From: an uncultured Leucothrix sp.
GTDB taxonomy: Bacteria > Pseudomonadota > Gammaproteobacteria > Thiotrichales > Thiotrichaceae
NCBI GenBank assembly: GCA_937923375.1
Contig: CALAJG010000278.1
Span: forward strand, 1-32,365
Direction: 5' to 3'
Length of the DNA stretch: 32,365 bases
Part shown: positions 18,803-29,819 of the stretch, in pieces
How positions within the stretch are numbered: the first letter of the stretch is position 1
Layout of the letters: each line of letters opens with the position of its first letter
Position numbers and translations under genes: made by a program
Notes under the pieces: generated by a model
Told to the model about the DNA's origin: nothing
The model's input: the letters and a program-made list of their open reading frames with translations, nothing else
Database searches by the model: none

Positions 18803-21667
18803 ATGTTATATATTAAAAAAAAATCTAAAGCGCCGCTAATACAGACGCACAAAACTAAGAAAAAGAAAGGAATATTTTCAAGGTTTTTTTTGTTCTTTTT
18901 TAAGAGCATTTTTGCACCAGCAGTCATGTTATTTGCATTGGGTACTACCTTATTTACAGCATTATATTTCTATTATGAACCCAATTTACCAAGAGTTGCG
19001 CAACTCCGGGGAACGCAGCTCCAGCTACCTATCCAGGTTTATAGCAAGGAAAACCAACTGATCGCTGAATTTGGCCAATTCCGCAGACGACCAGTGACTT
19101 ATGACGAAGTACCGAAGGATATGATCCATGCATTTATCGCCATTGAAGATGCAAGGTATTGGGAACACTATGGTGTTGATTTTAAAGGCGTCATCCGTGC
19201 TGTCGTTTCTGCAGTAAAAAGTCGCTCTGTTTCACAGGGTGCAAGTACTATCACTATGCAACTGGCAAGAAACCTGTTCTTGACCTCTGAGCGAACAGCT
19301 GACCGTAAGCTTAGAGAGATGTTCTTAGCATTCAAAATTGAAAAAGAGTTCACAAAAGACGAAATCCTTGAGCTATATCTCAATAAAATTTTCCTCGGAA
19401 ACAGAGCTTATGGGGTTGGTTCGGCCGCTGAGATTTACTACGCAAAAAAACTAAAAGGCCTCACATTAGCCCAAATGGCAATGATAGCTGGCCTGCCTAA
19501 AGCACCATCTCGTTATAACCCAATCAGGCAACCTAAGCGCGCTAAAATTCGTCGCGATTACATTTTACAGCGAATGTATGAACTGGAGTACATTGATAAA
19601 GCGCAGTACGAGCAAGCTATTGCGGAGAATGTATCTGCAAAAGTGTATCAGGTGGAATCTCAAACCTACGCGCCATATATGGCAGAGATGGCCCGAGCCG
19701 ATGCATTAGAACGTTATGGCGTCGAAAATATGTATACGCTCGGCCTCAAGATATACACCACGTTGGATAGCCGCCAGCAAGAACTAGCACTGCAAACAGT
19801 CCGTAAACACCTGATTAGCTACAGCAAGCGCCATGGCTATCGTGGCCCGTTAGAGCAACTAAATCTTAACGAATTTGCCGATGAAGCTAGTCGGAGTAAA
19901 AAGCTTGAAACCTACAATAATTATCAAGCGCTGATGCCAGCCATTGTACTAGAAAGCGATAATGACACCGCTAAATTACAGCGACGTGGCAGTATGACTC
20001 CCATTACCTTAGGTTTAAAAGAAGTAAAATGGGCACGGCGCTATCGCGATGAAAACCGCCAAGGCCCCAAAATTAAACGGGTTAGAGACGTACTCTCACC
20101 GGGAGATGTCGTTTGGGTTAGCAGAAATGAGGAGCGTATTTGGGAGCTCAGCCAGCTACCAAAAGTGACCGGAGCGCTAACGGTTGTCAATCCTAAAGAC
20201 GGCGCGATAGAAGCTATGGTAGGAGGGTTTGATTTTACTTACAGTAAGTTTAACCGAGCACTGCAAGCAAAACGCCAACCAGGATCCAGTTTTAAGCCTT
20301 TCGTCTACAGCGCAGCGTTAGCGACCGGGGACTACTCACCCGGCAGTGTGCTCAAAGATGAGGAAATTGTCATCCCGGGCAGTACTTGGTCACCACAAAA
20401 CTTTGATGAAAAGTTTCATGGCCCTACTTTGCTCCGTCACGCACTAAAAAAATCACGCAATATTGTTTCTATAAAACTATTACAGGAAATTGGCATAGAG
20501 CATGCGACTAACTATGCACGCCGTTTTGGATTTACTGATGCGGCCATACCTCAGGATCTAACATTATCGCTGGGCACTGGTTCGGTCACACCACTTGAAA
20601 TCGCAACAGCCTACGCCAGTTTCGCTAATGGTGGATTCAAGGTTAACAATTATTTTATTCGCAAGATTGTCGACAAGGATAATCGTGTTTTATTTCGAAA
20701 TAAACCAGATACAGCGTGCTCACAGTGCCCAAAACCTAAGCTGACAGAACTTGAAGCACCAAATATGCCGAGCACCATTAATGGCAACCCGGTTGCCAAA
20801 CGCATTATTGAGCCTTACGTACATTACCAAATCACTAGTATGCTAAGAGATGTCGCCCGCTCTGGCACCGCAGCAAAGGCCAGCAGGGTACTAAAGCGCA
20901 ATGATCTGGCTGGTAAGACCGGAACGACAAATGACCAAAGAGACTCTTGGTTTGCTGGCTTCACACCACGGAAAGTTACCACAGTATGGATGGGATTTGA
21001 CGATCTGGCTCCATTGGGAAAAGGTGAAACATCAACCAAAGCGGCCCTCCCCCTTTGGATTGACTTTATGCAATCTGCTCTTAAAGGCAGCTCGGAGGCC
21101 AAATGGCAGAAGCCCCCAAGAGGAATGGTCGATATAACTATCGACGTAAGAAATGGCTTTCCTCCTAGTGAATTGACTGTAGCAACTGTGACTGAAAAGG
21201 TAATTGATACACAGATTCCAACAGAAGAGGAATTCCTTGCCTATAAGGAATTGCATCCGGATGAGTTTCTTTACACTGTTGAAGACAAGGCGCAGGAACG
21301 GCAAAATCTTCGCCTAAGGGCTGAATACCAGCAAAAGCTAAATAACTATAATCGTAGAGTAGCCGCGCGCCAAAAGGAGTTAGCACGTCTTAAATCTATC
21401 GGTAGCAGTTATGTGCCACCACAGCTTGCCCCTCCGCCGGAAGTACCGGTGGCACTGGCGAAGCTGATGGAGAGAGATAGGCTCAGAGCTATTCATCAAG
21501 CACGTCTAAATGGTGAAGAGGTTCCTGGGGCTGCTTCTGCTACTCAATCGCAGGGTGCAGTAGCTTCCCAGAGGCCGGCAGCTTCAAGTCAACAGCAAGA
21601 ACTTAGTGAAGATCAACAACTGCTTGAAATGATTCGTTTACTAAATCTGGAGACTAGTACTAATTAG
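18803..21667 (+). CDS. mrcA: penicillin-binding protein 1A (transglycosylase/transpeptidase)
   Basis: GT51 motif [15 protein letters not shown]; transpeptidase [16 protein letters not shown] and [16 protein letters not shown]; divergent from pilM as in many gammaproteobacteria. Confidence 0.96.
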   Translation: MLYIKKKSKAPLIQTHKTKKKKGIFSRFFLFFFKSIFAPAVMLFALGTTLFTALYFYYEPNLPRVAQLRGTQLQLPIQVYSKENQLIAEFGQFRRRPVTYDEVPKDMIHAFIAIEDARYWEHYGVDFKGVIRAVVSAVKSRSVSQGASTITMQLARNLFLTSERTADRKLREMFLAFKIEKEFTKDEILELYLNKIFLGNRAYGVGSAAEIYYAKKLKGLTLAQMAMIAGLPKAPSRYNPIRQPKRAKIRRDYILQRMYELEYIDKAQYEQAIAENVSAKVYQVESQTYAPYMAEMARADALERYGVENMYTLGLKIYTTLDSRQQELALQTVRKHLISYSKRHGYRGPLEQLNLNEFADEASRSKKLETYNNYQALMPAIVLESDNDTAKLQRRGSMTPITLGLKEVKWARRYRDENRQGPKIKRVRDVLSPGDVVWVSRNEERIWELSQLPKVTGALTVVNPKDGAIEAMVGGFDFTYSKFNRALQAKRQPGSSFKPFVYSAALATGDYSPGSVLKDEEIVIPGSTWSPQNFDEKFHGPTLLRHALKKSRNIVSIKLLQEIGIEHATNYARRFGFTDAAIPQDLTLSLGTGSVTPLEIATAYASFANGGFKVNNYFIRKIVDKDNRVLFRNKPDTACSQCPKPKLTELEAPNMPSTINGNPVAKRIIEPYVHYQITSMLRDVARSGTAAKASRVLKRNDLAGKTGTTNDQRDSWFAGFTPRKVTTVWMGFDDLAPLGKGETSTKAALPLWIDFMQSALKGSSEAKWQKPPRGMVDITIDVRNGFPPSELTVATVTEKVIDTQIPTEEEFLAYKELHPDEFLYTVEDKAQERQNLRLRAEYQQKLNNYNRRVAARQKELARLKSIGSSYVPPQLAPPPEVPVALAKLMERDRLRAIHQARLNGEEVPGAASATQSQGAVASQRPAASSQQQELSEDQQLLEMIRLLNLETSTN

Positions 21668-22731
21668 GTTTTTCTACCGTACTCATGAACACTATCAACC
21701 AAGACCTTCAGATGGTCCGGGTTTACGTGCTGGTGAATTCCGTGACCTAAATTGAAGACATGGCCTGTAGGTTTCTCGCCGAAGTCTTCCAATACACGCT
21801 TAACCTCCTGACGAATCGTCTCACCATCAGCATAAAGTACTGAAGGATCCATGTTACCCTGCAAGGTGACCTTATCTCCAACTGCTGCAACGACTTCTTT
21901 CAGATCAGTTGTCCAGTCAACACCAATACCATCACAACCTGTTGCCGCTATTGAATCAGCCCAACGCGCGCCATTTTTAGTAAACAAAGTGACAGGTACC
22001 TGCCTACCCTCCGCTTCGCGCTGCAAACCGTCAACAATCTTGGCCATATAGTGCAGTGAAAACTCCTGATACACGTGTGGGCTAAGCACCCCGCCCCACG
22101 TATCAAATACCATGACTGATTGGGCTCCGGCAGCAATTTGCGCATTGAGGTACAAAACAACACTGTCGGCTAATTTATCGAGCAGCAAATGGAGAGTTTT
22201 AGGGTTGCTGTAGAGCATCCCTTTGACTTTAGAAAAATCCTTGCTAGTTCCGCCCTCAACCATATAAGTTGCAAGTGTCCAAGGGCTACCGGAGAAACCA
22301 ATAAGCGGGACACTCCCATCTAGCGCCTTGCGAATTGTCCTCACTGCATCAGTAACATAGGACAGTGACAGCTCAGGATCGGGGATACCTAGCTTGTCCA
22401 CATCAGCAAAGCTTCTTAGCGGCCTTTCAAACCTTGGACCTTCCCCTTCAGCAAAATATAAACCTAGCCCCATGGCATCTGGTATCGTCAGGATATCCGA
22501 AAACAGAATCGCCGCGTCTAAGTCGAAACGCCGCAAGGGCTGTAAAGTAACTTCACAAGCTAACTCAGGATTAGTACACAAGTCCATAAAGCTACCAGCC
22601 TGCTTACGCAACTCACGGTACTCAGGCAAATAGCGACCTGCCTGACGCATTATCCATACAGGCGTTGTATCAACAGGTTGCTTTAGTAGAGCACGGAGAT
22701 AACGGTCATTCTTTAAGGCATGGGAAGGCAT
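21664..22731 (-). CDS. hemE: uroporphyrinogen decarboxylase
   Basis: [63 protein letters not shown]. Confidence 0.98.
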   Translation of the reverse strand: MPSHALKNDRYLRALLKQPVDTTPVWIMRQAGRYLPEYRELRKQAGSFMDLCTNPELACEVTLQPLRRFDLDAAILFSDILTIPDAMGLGLYFAEGEGPRFERPLRSFADVDKLGIPDPELSLSYVTDAVRTIRKALDGSVPLIGFSGSPWTLATYMVEGGTSKDFSKVKGMLYSNPKTLHLLLDKLADSVVLYLNAQIAAGAQSVMVFDTWGGVLSPHVYQEFSLHYMAKIVDGLQREAEGRQVPVTLFTKNGARWADSIAATGCDGIGVDWTTDLKEVVAAVGDKVTLQGNMDPSVLYADGETIRQEVKRVLEDFGEKPTGHVFNLGHGIHQHVNPDHLKVLVDSVHEYGRKT

Positions 22732-22781
22732 ATAGATATTGTGCCCTTTGGTAGCAAGATGTGGGAAGGGAAGGAGAAGCC

Positions 22782-22795
22782 GATCAGTGCTGATC
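22782..22795. repeat. inverted repeat GATCAG-tg-CTGATC
   Basis: Read directly; between rpsU and hemE. Confidence 0.7.
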
Positions 22796-22796
22796 T

Positions 22797-22825
22797 GCTA
22801 TAACTGGTGACTGACCAGTCAACAA
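22797..22825 (-). promoter_or_regulatory. candidate hemE promoter with spacer-filling dyad
   Basis: Minus strand: TTGTTG (22825-22820), 17-bp spacer ACTGGT-CAGTC-ACCAGT (22819-22803), TATAGC (22802-22797). The -35 match is weak. Confidence 0.35.
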
Positions 22826-22843
22826 TTGGCGTGGAGTTTAACT

Positions 22844-22880
22844 GCTGAACTGTAATCGAGCAATCGCGTTACAGTTCAGC
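22844..22880. repeat. inverted repeat, 12-bp perfect stem GCTGAACTGTAA / TTACAGTTCAGC
   Basis: Read directly; downstream of rpsU (minus strand). Probable 3'-end structure, but no U-tract. Confidence 0.75.
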
Positions 22881-22889
22881 AAAAGCCAA

Positions 22890-23105
22890 TCAATAAAGGC
22901 GAGTTCGTCGATTTATCTCACGCTTCAAATTCTTGATATTACGTTTAACCGCAGCTGCTTTCTCGCGCTTGCGGATAGAAGTGGGTTTTTCATAAAACTC
23001 ACGACTTCTAACTTCAGCAACAACACCCGCTTTCTCGCAGGTACGCTTGAAACGACGCAGTGCAACTTCAAACGGCTCGTTTTCTCTGATCTTTACGTTT
23101 GGCAT
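22890..23105 (-). CDS. rpsU: 30S ribosomal protein S21
   Basis: [55 protein letters not shown]. Confidence 0.99.
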   Translation of the reverse strand: MPNVKIRENEPFEVALRRFKRTCEKAGVVAEVRSREFYEKPTSIRKREKAAAVKRNIKNLKREINRRTRLY

Positions 23106-23243
23106 AAAATTCGATTTCTCAAAACAAAATATTCATTAAGTAGCCGAGCATTATAGCCCGAGTCGTAAGCATTTAAAAAGTTGAAAATTAATTTAATTTG
23201 CCAAATGGCTCAAAAAATACAAGTATAAGCGTAAATAATTGCC

Positions 23244-23271
23244 TTGCAGCCTGCCTCAGCTAAGCTAGAAT
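23244..23271 (+). promoter_or_regulatory. candidate sigma70 promoter for bamE
   Basis: TTGCAG, 16-nt spacer, TAGAAT, about 60 nt upstream of the bamE start. Confidence 0.4.
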
Positions 23272-23330
23272 ACTGGGTGTGTTAGTCTCCCCATGCAATT
23301 TCTGATTGAATTAGAGAAACAATATACCCT

Positions 23331-23621
23331 ATGAAACGATTACTTTTAATACCTGCTTTGACCTTCTTAATCGCTGCTTGTACTACCTACAGGCCGGTCA
23401 TACAACAGGGAAATGCATTAGAGCAAAGCTCGGTGTCCCGCATTAAAGTGGGTATGAGCAAGTCACAAGTCATTAGAACCCTGGGGTCGCCGCTAATGCA
23501 AGACGATTTTCGGGCAAATCGCTGGGATTATTTATACTACTCCAATGAGCGGGGTGTAAGATCAGAACAAAAAAACTTGATTCTTACCTTTGCGAATGGC
23601 GTTGTTAGTAAAATTAATTAG
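23331..23621 (+). CDS. bamE: outer membrane assembly lipoprotein BamE (SmpA/OmlA)
   Basis: Lipobox LIAAC; NALEQSSVSRIKVGMSKSQVIRTLGSPLMQDDFRANRWDYLYY. Confidence 0.95.
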   Translation: MKRLLLIPALTFLIAACTTYRPVIQQGNALEQSSVSRIKVGMSKSQVIRTLGSPLMQDDFRANRWDYLYYSNERGVRSEQKNLILTFANGVVSKIN

Positions 23622-23655
23622 CCTACAAGCCGATAAAACCAAAGGTATTTGAGAC

Positions 23656-24387
23656 GTGCGTAGAAATCCCCTACTCTATAGTAATCCAAGTGAAATTGAA
23701 GAGATCCCTAAGCCCACACCCATTCAGGCTCAGACTCAGGAATCTACCAACAAATCATCATTCTTTTTCTATTTCATCATTTTAGCGAACTCACTTCTGG
23801 TTTTTTTTGTACTGGGTTTTATCTGGTTCTTGTTCTTTAAATCCCCCGACATACAGCTTAAAGAAATTAGCAACCGACTATTTGGCACGGGCGCACCCAT
23901 TGAACAAACGCAACAAACCATTGTTGCGCCAGAAATAAAAGCTGAAATCATTATTACACCAACTCAACAAGAAAAAGATGAAACTCAACAAGCTAAACTT
24001 AAACAGATGCGTGAAAGAGAAGAGCTTGCAACTGAGAGAGTGCGCCTTGAAGAAATGAAAGCAGAGTTAGACAAGGAGAAGAAACGAGCCAATGAAGCTC
24101 AGCAAGCCATTAAGAGCATACAGCAACAAAACAAAACAACTGACACCTCAGGAGATTCCTCAGAGCAAGCCCTGGAAATTGAGCAAACGCAGGTTGATAG
24201 TTTGACAGAAGAGCCACGTCAGGCACCTACGTCCGGAAACACAGTGACGCCTAGCTTGCCTACGACAGGATCGGCTATGGTTTCCCCTACTTCAAATGAG
24301 CCGACGACCAACTCGACCCGGTCACAGGTAGATCTTATTATGGAAGCACTGAAAGACCAACAGTCAAAGTCTGGTGATAGTAACTGA
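23656..24387 (+). CDS. hypothetical membrane-anchored coiled-coil protein
   Basis: GTG start (23656) with AAAGG upstream; single strong TM (FFFYFIILANSLLVFFVLGFIWFLFF), then E/K/Q-rich heptad-like region and Ser/Thr/Pro-rich C-terminus. Confidence 0.75.
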   Translation: MRRNPLLYSNPSEIEEIPKPTPIQAQTQESTNKSSFFFYFIILANSLLVFFVLGFIWFLFFKSPDIQLKEISNRLFGTGAPIEQTQQTIVAPEIKAEIIITPTQQEKDETQQAKLKQMREREELATERVRLEEMKAELDKEKKRANEAQQAIKSIQQQNKTTDTSGDSSEQALEIEQTQVDSLTEEPRQAPTSGNTVTPSLPTTGSAMVSPTSNEPTTNSTRSQVDLIMEALKDQQSKSGDSN

Positions 24388-24464
24388 CAAGTGACAGCTT
24401 AAGACGGTATAATTTCTGCTAAGTAAACATTGAAAACCAATAATCATAATTTAGGGAATTCACG

Positions 24465-24935
24465 ATGGCCAAAGGCATCAACAAAGTCATTCTGGTTGGA
24501 AATCTGGGTAACGACCCAGAAGTAAAGTATATGCCTTCAGGTGGCGCAGTAACTAACATCAGTATAGCCACTACCGATAGCTGGAAGGACAAGACCAGCG
24601 GTGAAAGAGTCGACAAAACTGAATGGCACAGAGTGGTGTTTTTTAATCGCCTAGCTGAAATTGCCGGAGAATATCTAAAAAAAGGCTCACAGGTTTATGT
24701 TGAGGGCGCGCTGAGAACCCGGAAGTGGCAAGATCAAAGCGGTCAGGACAAATACACAACTGAAATCGTTTGCTCTGAAATGCAAATGTTGGGGAGCCGT
24801 AGTGGTGGAAGCGACTCATTTGACCAGTCCTCTGCTCCGCAGCAGTCGAACAGACCAGCAAAGCAGCAGAAACCTAATCAGGCCCCTCAAGCTGCGCAAA
24901 ACTTTGACGACTTCGATGATGACATCCCATTTTAG
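24465..24935 (+). CDS. ssb: single-stranded DNA-binding protein
   Basis: [41 protein letters not shown]...; acidic tip DFDDDIPF. Confidence 0.98.
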   Translation: MAKGINKVILVGNLGNDPEVKYMPSGGAVTNISIATTDSWKDKTSGERVDKTEWHRVVFFNRLAEIAGEYLKKGSQVYVEGALRTRKWQDQSGQDKYTTEIVCSEMQMLGSRSGGSDSFDQSSAPQQSNRPAKQQKPNQAPQAAQNFDDFDDDIPF

Positions 24936-24970
24936 TCGCGTCGCAAAAACCTATCTTGATAGATACATTA

Positions 24971-24995
24971 AAGCCCCTACATAAGGGGCTTTTTG
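24971..24995 (+). terminator. Rho-independent terminator of ssb
   Basis: AAGCCCCT-ACATA-AGGGGCTT followed by TTT. Confidence 0.9.
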
Positions 24996-25047
24996 ATAAA
25001 AAATCGATCTTAAAATGAGTTAATGAACAAGTACTTTGGAGAAAGTC

Positions 25048-25299
25048 ATGCCGCACAGAACTAATCCTGTCATTGCTAAGAAAGGCCCTTTCGTGGTTGA
25101 ACTAGAAGAAGGGAAAAACTATTTCTGGTGCACCTGTGGCCGCTCAGAAAAGCAGCCTTTCTGCGATGGCTCACATAAAGATACAGAGTTTACGCCAATG
25201 AAATTTACTGCCGATGAGACCAAAAAGTACGGCCTGTGCGGCTGTAAACATACTAAGAATGCTCCCTTCTGTGACCGAGAGCACAACAATTTAGACTAA
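25048..25299 (+). CDS. CDGSH iron-sulfur domain-containing protein (two CDGSH-type motifs)
   Basis: CTCGRSEKQPFCDGSH and CGCKHTKNAPFCDREH; RBS TTGGAGAAAGTC before ATG at 25048. Confidence 0.9.
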   Translation: MPHRTNPVIAKKGPFVVELEEGKNYFWCTCGRSEKQPFCDGSHKDTEFTPMKFTADETKKYGLCGCKHTKNAPFCDREHNNLD

Positions 25300-25589
25300 C
25301 TACTCAGAACGGATGGTTTTTCGCTATTCCTTTTATACAGCAAAGCAATGTTACCGATTCGCTGGATAAGCGCAGCCTTATGATGTTGAACCAAGGAATC
25401 GATGAGCTCATTACGCTTATCGCGATCACCCAAACCCACTTTGATCTTTACCAACTGATGAAAATTCAACGCCAATTCTAACTCGGTATTTATACTCTCT
25501 TTCATTCCGTGCTGCCCGACTGTAACAATTGGGCTTAATTGGTGTCCAAGAGACTTCAGTTGCTTAATTTGTTTAGTATTTAATTCCAT
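25296..25589 (-). CDS. yhbY: ribosome assembly RNA-binding protein YhbY (CRM domain)
   Basis: [51 protein letters not shown]; divergent to rlmE as in Enterobacteria. Confidence 0.95.
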   Translation of the reverse strand: MELNTKQIKQLKSLGHQLSPIVTVGQHGMKESINTELELALNFHQLVKIKVGLGDRDKRNELIDSLVQHHKAALIQRIGNIALLYKRNSEKPSVLSS

Positions 25590-25608
25590 TCGCGGATTGT
25601 ATGACGTT

Positions 25609-26238
25609 ATGGCCCGAAGCAAAAGCAGTACTCGTTGGTTACAAGAACATTTTGATGATGAATATGTAAAACGCTCACAAAAAGAGGGCTACCGATCAAG
25701 GGCCATCTACAAACTCAAAGAAATTCAGGAAAAAGACCGCCTGATACAGCAAGGGATGACTGTAGTTGACCTTGGCGCGGCACCAGGAGGTTGGAGCCAG
25801 TATGCAGTCGAATTAGTGGGCAAGAATGGCCGCGTCATTGCTAGTGATATATTACCTATTGATCCGCTACCCTTTGTCGATTTTATTCAAGGGGACTTTA
25901 CCGAAGAGCGTATTCTTAATGAAATTTTAGATTTAATAGGAAATGATAAGGCTAATATTGTAATTTCAGATATGGCCCCCAACCTTAGTGGTAACGATGC
26001 AATTGATCAACCGAGCTCGATATATCTGTGTGAACTTGCATTAGATATTTCTCGACGAATACTCATAGAGAACGGAACGATGGTCGTCAAGTTGTTCCAG
26101 GGAGCCGGTTCGGATGAGTACCTTAAAGAAGTCAGACAAAACTTTCGACAGGTAAAAATACGCAAACCGAAAGCATCCAGAGCACGTAGTCGGGAAGTAT
26201 ACGTCGTAGCACGGCGATATTTTTCTACAACCAGTTAG
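25609..26238 (+). CDS. rlmE: 23S rRNA (uridine2552-2'-O)-methyltransferase RlmE/FtsJ
   Basis: [51 protein letters not shown]; next to ftsH. Confidence 0.97.
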   Translation: MARSKSSTRWLQEHFDDEYVKRSQKEGYRSRAIYKLKEIQEKDRLIQQGMTVVDLGAAPGGWSQYAVELVGKNGRVIASDILPIDPLPFVDFIQGDFTEERILNEILDLIGNDKANIVISDMAPNLSGNDAIDQPSSIYLCELALDISRRILIENGTMVVKLFQGAGSDEYLKEVRQNFRQVKIRKPKASRARSREVYVVARRYFSTTS

Positions 26239-26314
26239 CACAATGATGTTATTTAAAGCGTGTTAGAATAGCGTTAAAGTGGATACCTAAATAGCTTAAT
26301 AGAGGACTTTTTTC

Positions 26315-28246
26315 TTGAGCGAATTAAACAAAAATATTTTGATGTGGGTGGTGATCGCTCTGGTTTTGATTGGAGTTTTCAGTAAGTTTCAAGAACCTAC
26401 ATCCACATCCAATAATTTGGCTTATTCTCAATTTCTTGATCGCGTAAAGAACAAAGAGATTCGAAACGTCGAAATTAGGGGGCAGTCTATTGTTGGTTAT
26501 ACCAGCAACAACGAAACATTTACGACTTATGCACCTCTTAATGACCCTAAGATGTATGATGAATTACTGACTAATGATGTGCAGGTACAGGTCGATCCTC
26601 CTGAGGGTCGTAATATCCTAGTCGACATACTCATTAACACGATTCCATTCCTAATCATAGTGGGACTTTGGATATATATCATGCGTCAAATGCAAGGCGG
26701 CGGCGGTAAAGGCGGCCCGATGTCATTTGGTAAGAGCAAGGCTCGCATGATGACGGAAGATCAGGTGAAAGTGACTTTTGCGGATGTTGCAGGGTGTGAA
26801 GAAGCTAAAGATGAAGTCTTTGAACTCGTCGAATTCTTACGTGACCCCAGTAAATTCCAGAAGCTTGGCGGAAAAATTCCCCGAGGTGTATTACTAGCCG
26901 GGTCGCCCGGTACCGGTAAAACCCTGCTAGCTAAAGCGATCGCGGGTGAAGCCAAGGTCCCATTCTTCAGCATCTCCGGATCAGACTTTGTTGAAATGTT
27001 TGTGGGTGTAGGTGCTTCACGTGTTCGCGACATGTTTGAACAAGCCAAAAAACACGCGCCGTGCATCATCTTTATCGATGAGATTGATGCTGTTGGACGC
27101 AAGCGTGGCGCAGGCGTTGGTGGCGGTCATGATGAGCGTGAGCAAACGCTTAACCAGCTGCTGGTTGAAATGGACGGTTTTGAAGGGACTGAAGGCGTTA
27201 TTGTTATTGCTGCAACCAACCGCCCTGATGTACTGGACCCTGCACTGTTAAGACCGGGTCGTTTTGATCGTCAGGTAGTGGTTCCATTACCAGACGTACG
27301 TGGTCGTGAGCAAATCTTGAAAGTTCATATGCGCAAAGTACCTTTGGGCAACGACGTAAAACCGTCTTTATTAGCTCGCGGCACACCAGGGTTCTCAGGT
27401 GCTGATCTCGCCAATCTTGTTAACGAGGCAGCTCTATTCGCTGCTCGCAGCGAGAAGCGCACGGTTAATATGGAAGAGTTTGAAAAAGCTAAAGACAAGA
27501 TCATGATGGGCGCAGAACGCAAATCAATGGTGATGAATGAAAAGGAAAAGCGCAATACTGCTTATCATGAGGCTGGTCACGCTATTATCGGCCTTAAAGT
27601 TCCAGACCATGATCCTGTTTATAAAGTAACAATCATTCCGCGTGGTCGTGCTCTTGGAGTCACGATGTTCCTTCCTGAAGAAGAACGTTTTAGTCACAGT
27701 AAGCAATCGCTGGAAAGTCAAATATCTACACTGTTCGGCGGTCGTATTGCTGAGGAGATGATTTTTGGAAAAGACAGCGTCACTACCGGTGCCTCAAATG
27801 ATATCGAGCGAGCTACGGCTATCGCCCGAAATATGGTGACCAAGTGGGGACTTTCAGAGAAACTTGGACCACTGGCCTACAGTGAGGAAGAAGGTGAAAT
27901 CTTCCTTGGTGGCGCGACAACCTCTCACAAACAAATGTCTGATGAGACTGCTCAGTCGATTGATTCTGAAGTACGTTCGTTTATTGATCGAAACTATGAT
28001 CGTGCAGAAACTATTTTGAAAGAGAATATCGACACATTGCATTTAATGGCAGAAGCACTAATCAAATACGAAACAATCGACAGCGATCAGATCAAAGAGA
28101 TCATGAGTGGTAAACCACCTACCCCACCTGAAGACTGGAACGACGAAGATAATCCAGAAGATGGTGGAGATGGTGGAACTGTTATTGAAGAGAATGCAGA
28201 TGTTGTTGACGAAGTGGTCAATGCTGACCCTGCAAGCTCACATTGA
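26315..28246 (+). CDS. ftsH: ATP-dependent zinc metalloprotease FtsH (TTG start)
   Basis: [37 protein letters not shown] zinc motif; TTG start with AGAGGA upstream. Confidence 0.98.
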   Translation: MSELNKNILMWVVIALVLIGVFSKFQEPTSTSNNLAYSQFLDRVKNKEIRNVEIRGQSIVGYTSNNETFTTYAPLNDPKMYDELLTNDVQVQVDPPEGRNILVDILINTIPFLIIVGLWIYIMRQMQGGGGKGGPMSFGKSKARMMTEDQVKVTFADVAGCEEAKDEVFELVEFLRDPSKFQKLGGKIPRGVLLAGSPGTGKTLLAKAIAGEAKVPFFSISGSDFVEMFVGVGASRVRDMFEQAKKHAPCIIFIDEIDAVGRKRGAGVGGGHDEREQTLNQLLVEMDGFEGTEGVIVIAATNRPDVLDPALLRPGRFDRQVVVPLPDVRGREQILKVHMRKVPLGNDVKPSLLARGTPGFSGADLANLVNEAALFAARSEKRTVNMEEFEKAKDKIMMGAERKSMVMNEKEKRNTAYHEAGHAIIGLKVPDHDPVYKVTIIPRGRALGVTMFLPEEERFSHSKQSLESQISTLFGGRIAEEMIFGKDSVTTGASNDIERATAIARNMVTKWGLSEKLGPLAYSEEEGEIFLGGATTSHKQMSDETAQSIDSEVRSFIDRNYDRAETILKENIDTLHLMAEALIKYETIDSDQIKEIMSGKPPTPPEDWNDEDNPEDGGDGGTVIEENADVVDEVVNADPASSH

Positions 28247-28255
28247 CAAAAATGT

Positions 28256-28287
28256 GCCCAGAGTTGTCTTCACTGATAACTCTGGGC
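28256..28287. repeat. 10-bp perfect inverted repeat GCCCAGAGTT / AACTCTGGGC between ftsH and glmM
   Basis: Read directly; begins 10 nt after the ftsH stop, not followed by a T-tract. Confidence 0.85.
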
Positions 28288-28372
28288 GGTTACCAACTCG
28301 AGGAGCTGAAAAGTTACTGATAACTGATTTCATCTATTAAATAATAAAAATTACAATCTTAGGAAACTAATT

Positions 28373-29719
28373 ATGGATAGAAGATACTTTGGTACCGATG
28401 GTATTCGAGGCGAAATTGGCACTTATCCAATGACACCAGACTTTGTTCTGAAACTTGGATGGGCTGCAGGAAAGGTTCTCGCTAATCAAAAAAATCCGTT
28501 AGTCGTTATCGGTAAAGATACAAGAATTTCAGGCTATATGCTGGAGTCAGCATTAGAGGCCGGATTAGTTGCTGCAGGCGTAAATATACGATTACTTGGT
28601 CCAATGCCAACCCCAGCGATAGCCTACCTCACAAAGACTTTCAGAGCATCGGCTGGCATCGTAGTTAGCGCATCACACAATCCTTACCAAGATAACGGTG
28701 TAAAGTTTTTTTCATCTAATGGAACAAAGCTGGCGGACGAGACCGAATTAGCAATCGAAAGCTATCTAGAGCAAGATATTGTGACGGTAAAATCTTCCAA
28801 GCTCGGCAAGGTTGTCCGGGTCGATGATGCTACGGGTAGATACATCGAATTTTGTAAGCGCGCACTACCGTCTGATATCAAACTAGAAGGTTTAAAAATC
28901 GTTGTGGACTGCGCCAATGGTGCCACTTACCACGTAACACCTCATATTTTGTCAGAGCTTGGGGCCGATCTCATTACTGTTGCCAACTCTCCAAACGGGC
29001 TGAACATCAACCATGAGTGCGGCGCTACTTCACTTGATATGCTATCGAAACAGGTCATCTTGCATGAAGCTGACCTTGGCATTGCGCTGGATGGCGATGG
29101 CGACCGCCTCATGATGATCGACCATACCGGTGCAGTCATTGACGGCGATGAAATACTAGCTATCATCACTAAACATCGTATGAATGACGAAACCTCTGGT
29201 CAGGATATAGTCGGCACATTGATGAGCAACCTTGGGCTTGAGCAGTCAATTGAAGGGATGGGACTGAATTTCCATCGCGCCAATGTCGGTGATCGCTATG
29301 TTATGGAAAAGTTAATAGAAAATAATGGCATTCTAGGCGGAGAATCATCTGGGCACATAATCATCCGCGATAGGATCGAGACAGGAGACGGAACCATTGC
29401 TGCACTACAGGTGCTGAGAGCAGTTATTGAGACAGGCCGCTCTTTACATGAACTCAAACATGTTATGACCAAATATCCTCAGACATTGATCAATGTAGAT
29501 CTTAGTGGTTCAGTTGATGTAGAGAGTAACAACCAGATACAGCAGGCGGTTAATGATGCAGAAACACAGCTAGGTAAGCGTGGTCGGGTATTGCTTCGTG
29601 CATCTGGAACTCAACCATTGATCAGGGTTATGGTTGAAGGCCAGGATGAAAATGAAACTGCAATGCTTGCCGCCGGTATCGCTGAAGTAGTTACTGCAGA
29701 AGCCACTGCTGCAAGTTAA
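28373..29719 (+). CDS. glmM: phosphoglucosamine mutase
   Basis: [62 protein letters not shown]. Confidence 0.98.
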   Translation: MDRRYFGTDGIRGEIGTYPMTPDFVLKLGWAAGKVLANQKNPLVVIGKDTRISGYMLESALEAGLVAAGVNIRLLGPMPTPAIAYLTKTFRASAGIVVSASHNPYQDNGVKFFSSNGTKLADETELAIESYLEQDIVTVKSSKLGKVVRVDDATGRYIEFCKRALPSDIKLEGLKIVVDCANGATYHVTPHILSELGADLITVANSPNGLNINHECGATSLDMLSKQVILHEADLGIALDGDGDRLMMIDHTGAVIDGDEILAIITKHRMNDETSGQDIVGTLMSNLGLEQSIEGMGLNFHRANVGDRYVMEKLIENNGILGGESSGHIIIRDRIETGDGTIAALQVLRAVIETGRSLHELKHVMTKYPQTLINVDLSGSVDVESNNQIQQAVNDAETQLGKRGRVLLRASGTQPLIRVMVEGQDENETAMLAAGIAEVVTAEATAAS

Positions 29720-29736
29720 ACAGAGGTCACACAATT

Positions 29737-29775
29737 AAAAAGCGGACTGAAAACTCACAAATCAGACGCTTTTTG
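29737..29775 (+). terminator. probable terminator of glmM
   Basis: AAAAAGCG ... CGCTTTTT imperfect hairpin ending in a T-tract, just after the glmM stop. Confidence 0.6.
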
Positions 29776-29819
29776 TCTTTCAAGGGCTAAGCAAGCCGGC
29801 AGTCATGATATTTATCTAC

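Noticed and set aside
26761-27102. 113-aa minus-strand ORF inside ftsH
   Set aside because: Antisense to the conserved AAA domain; Ser-rich composition is an artefact of codon complement.
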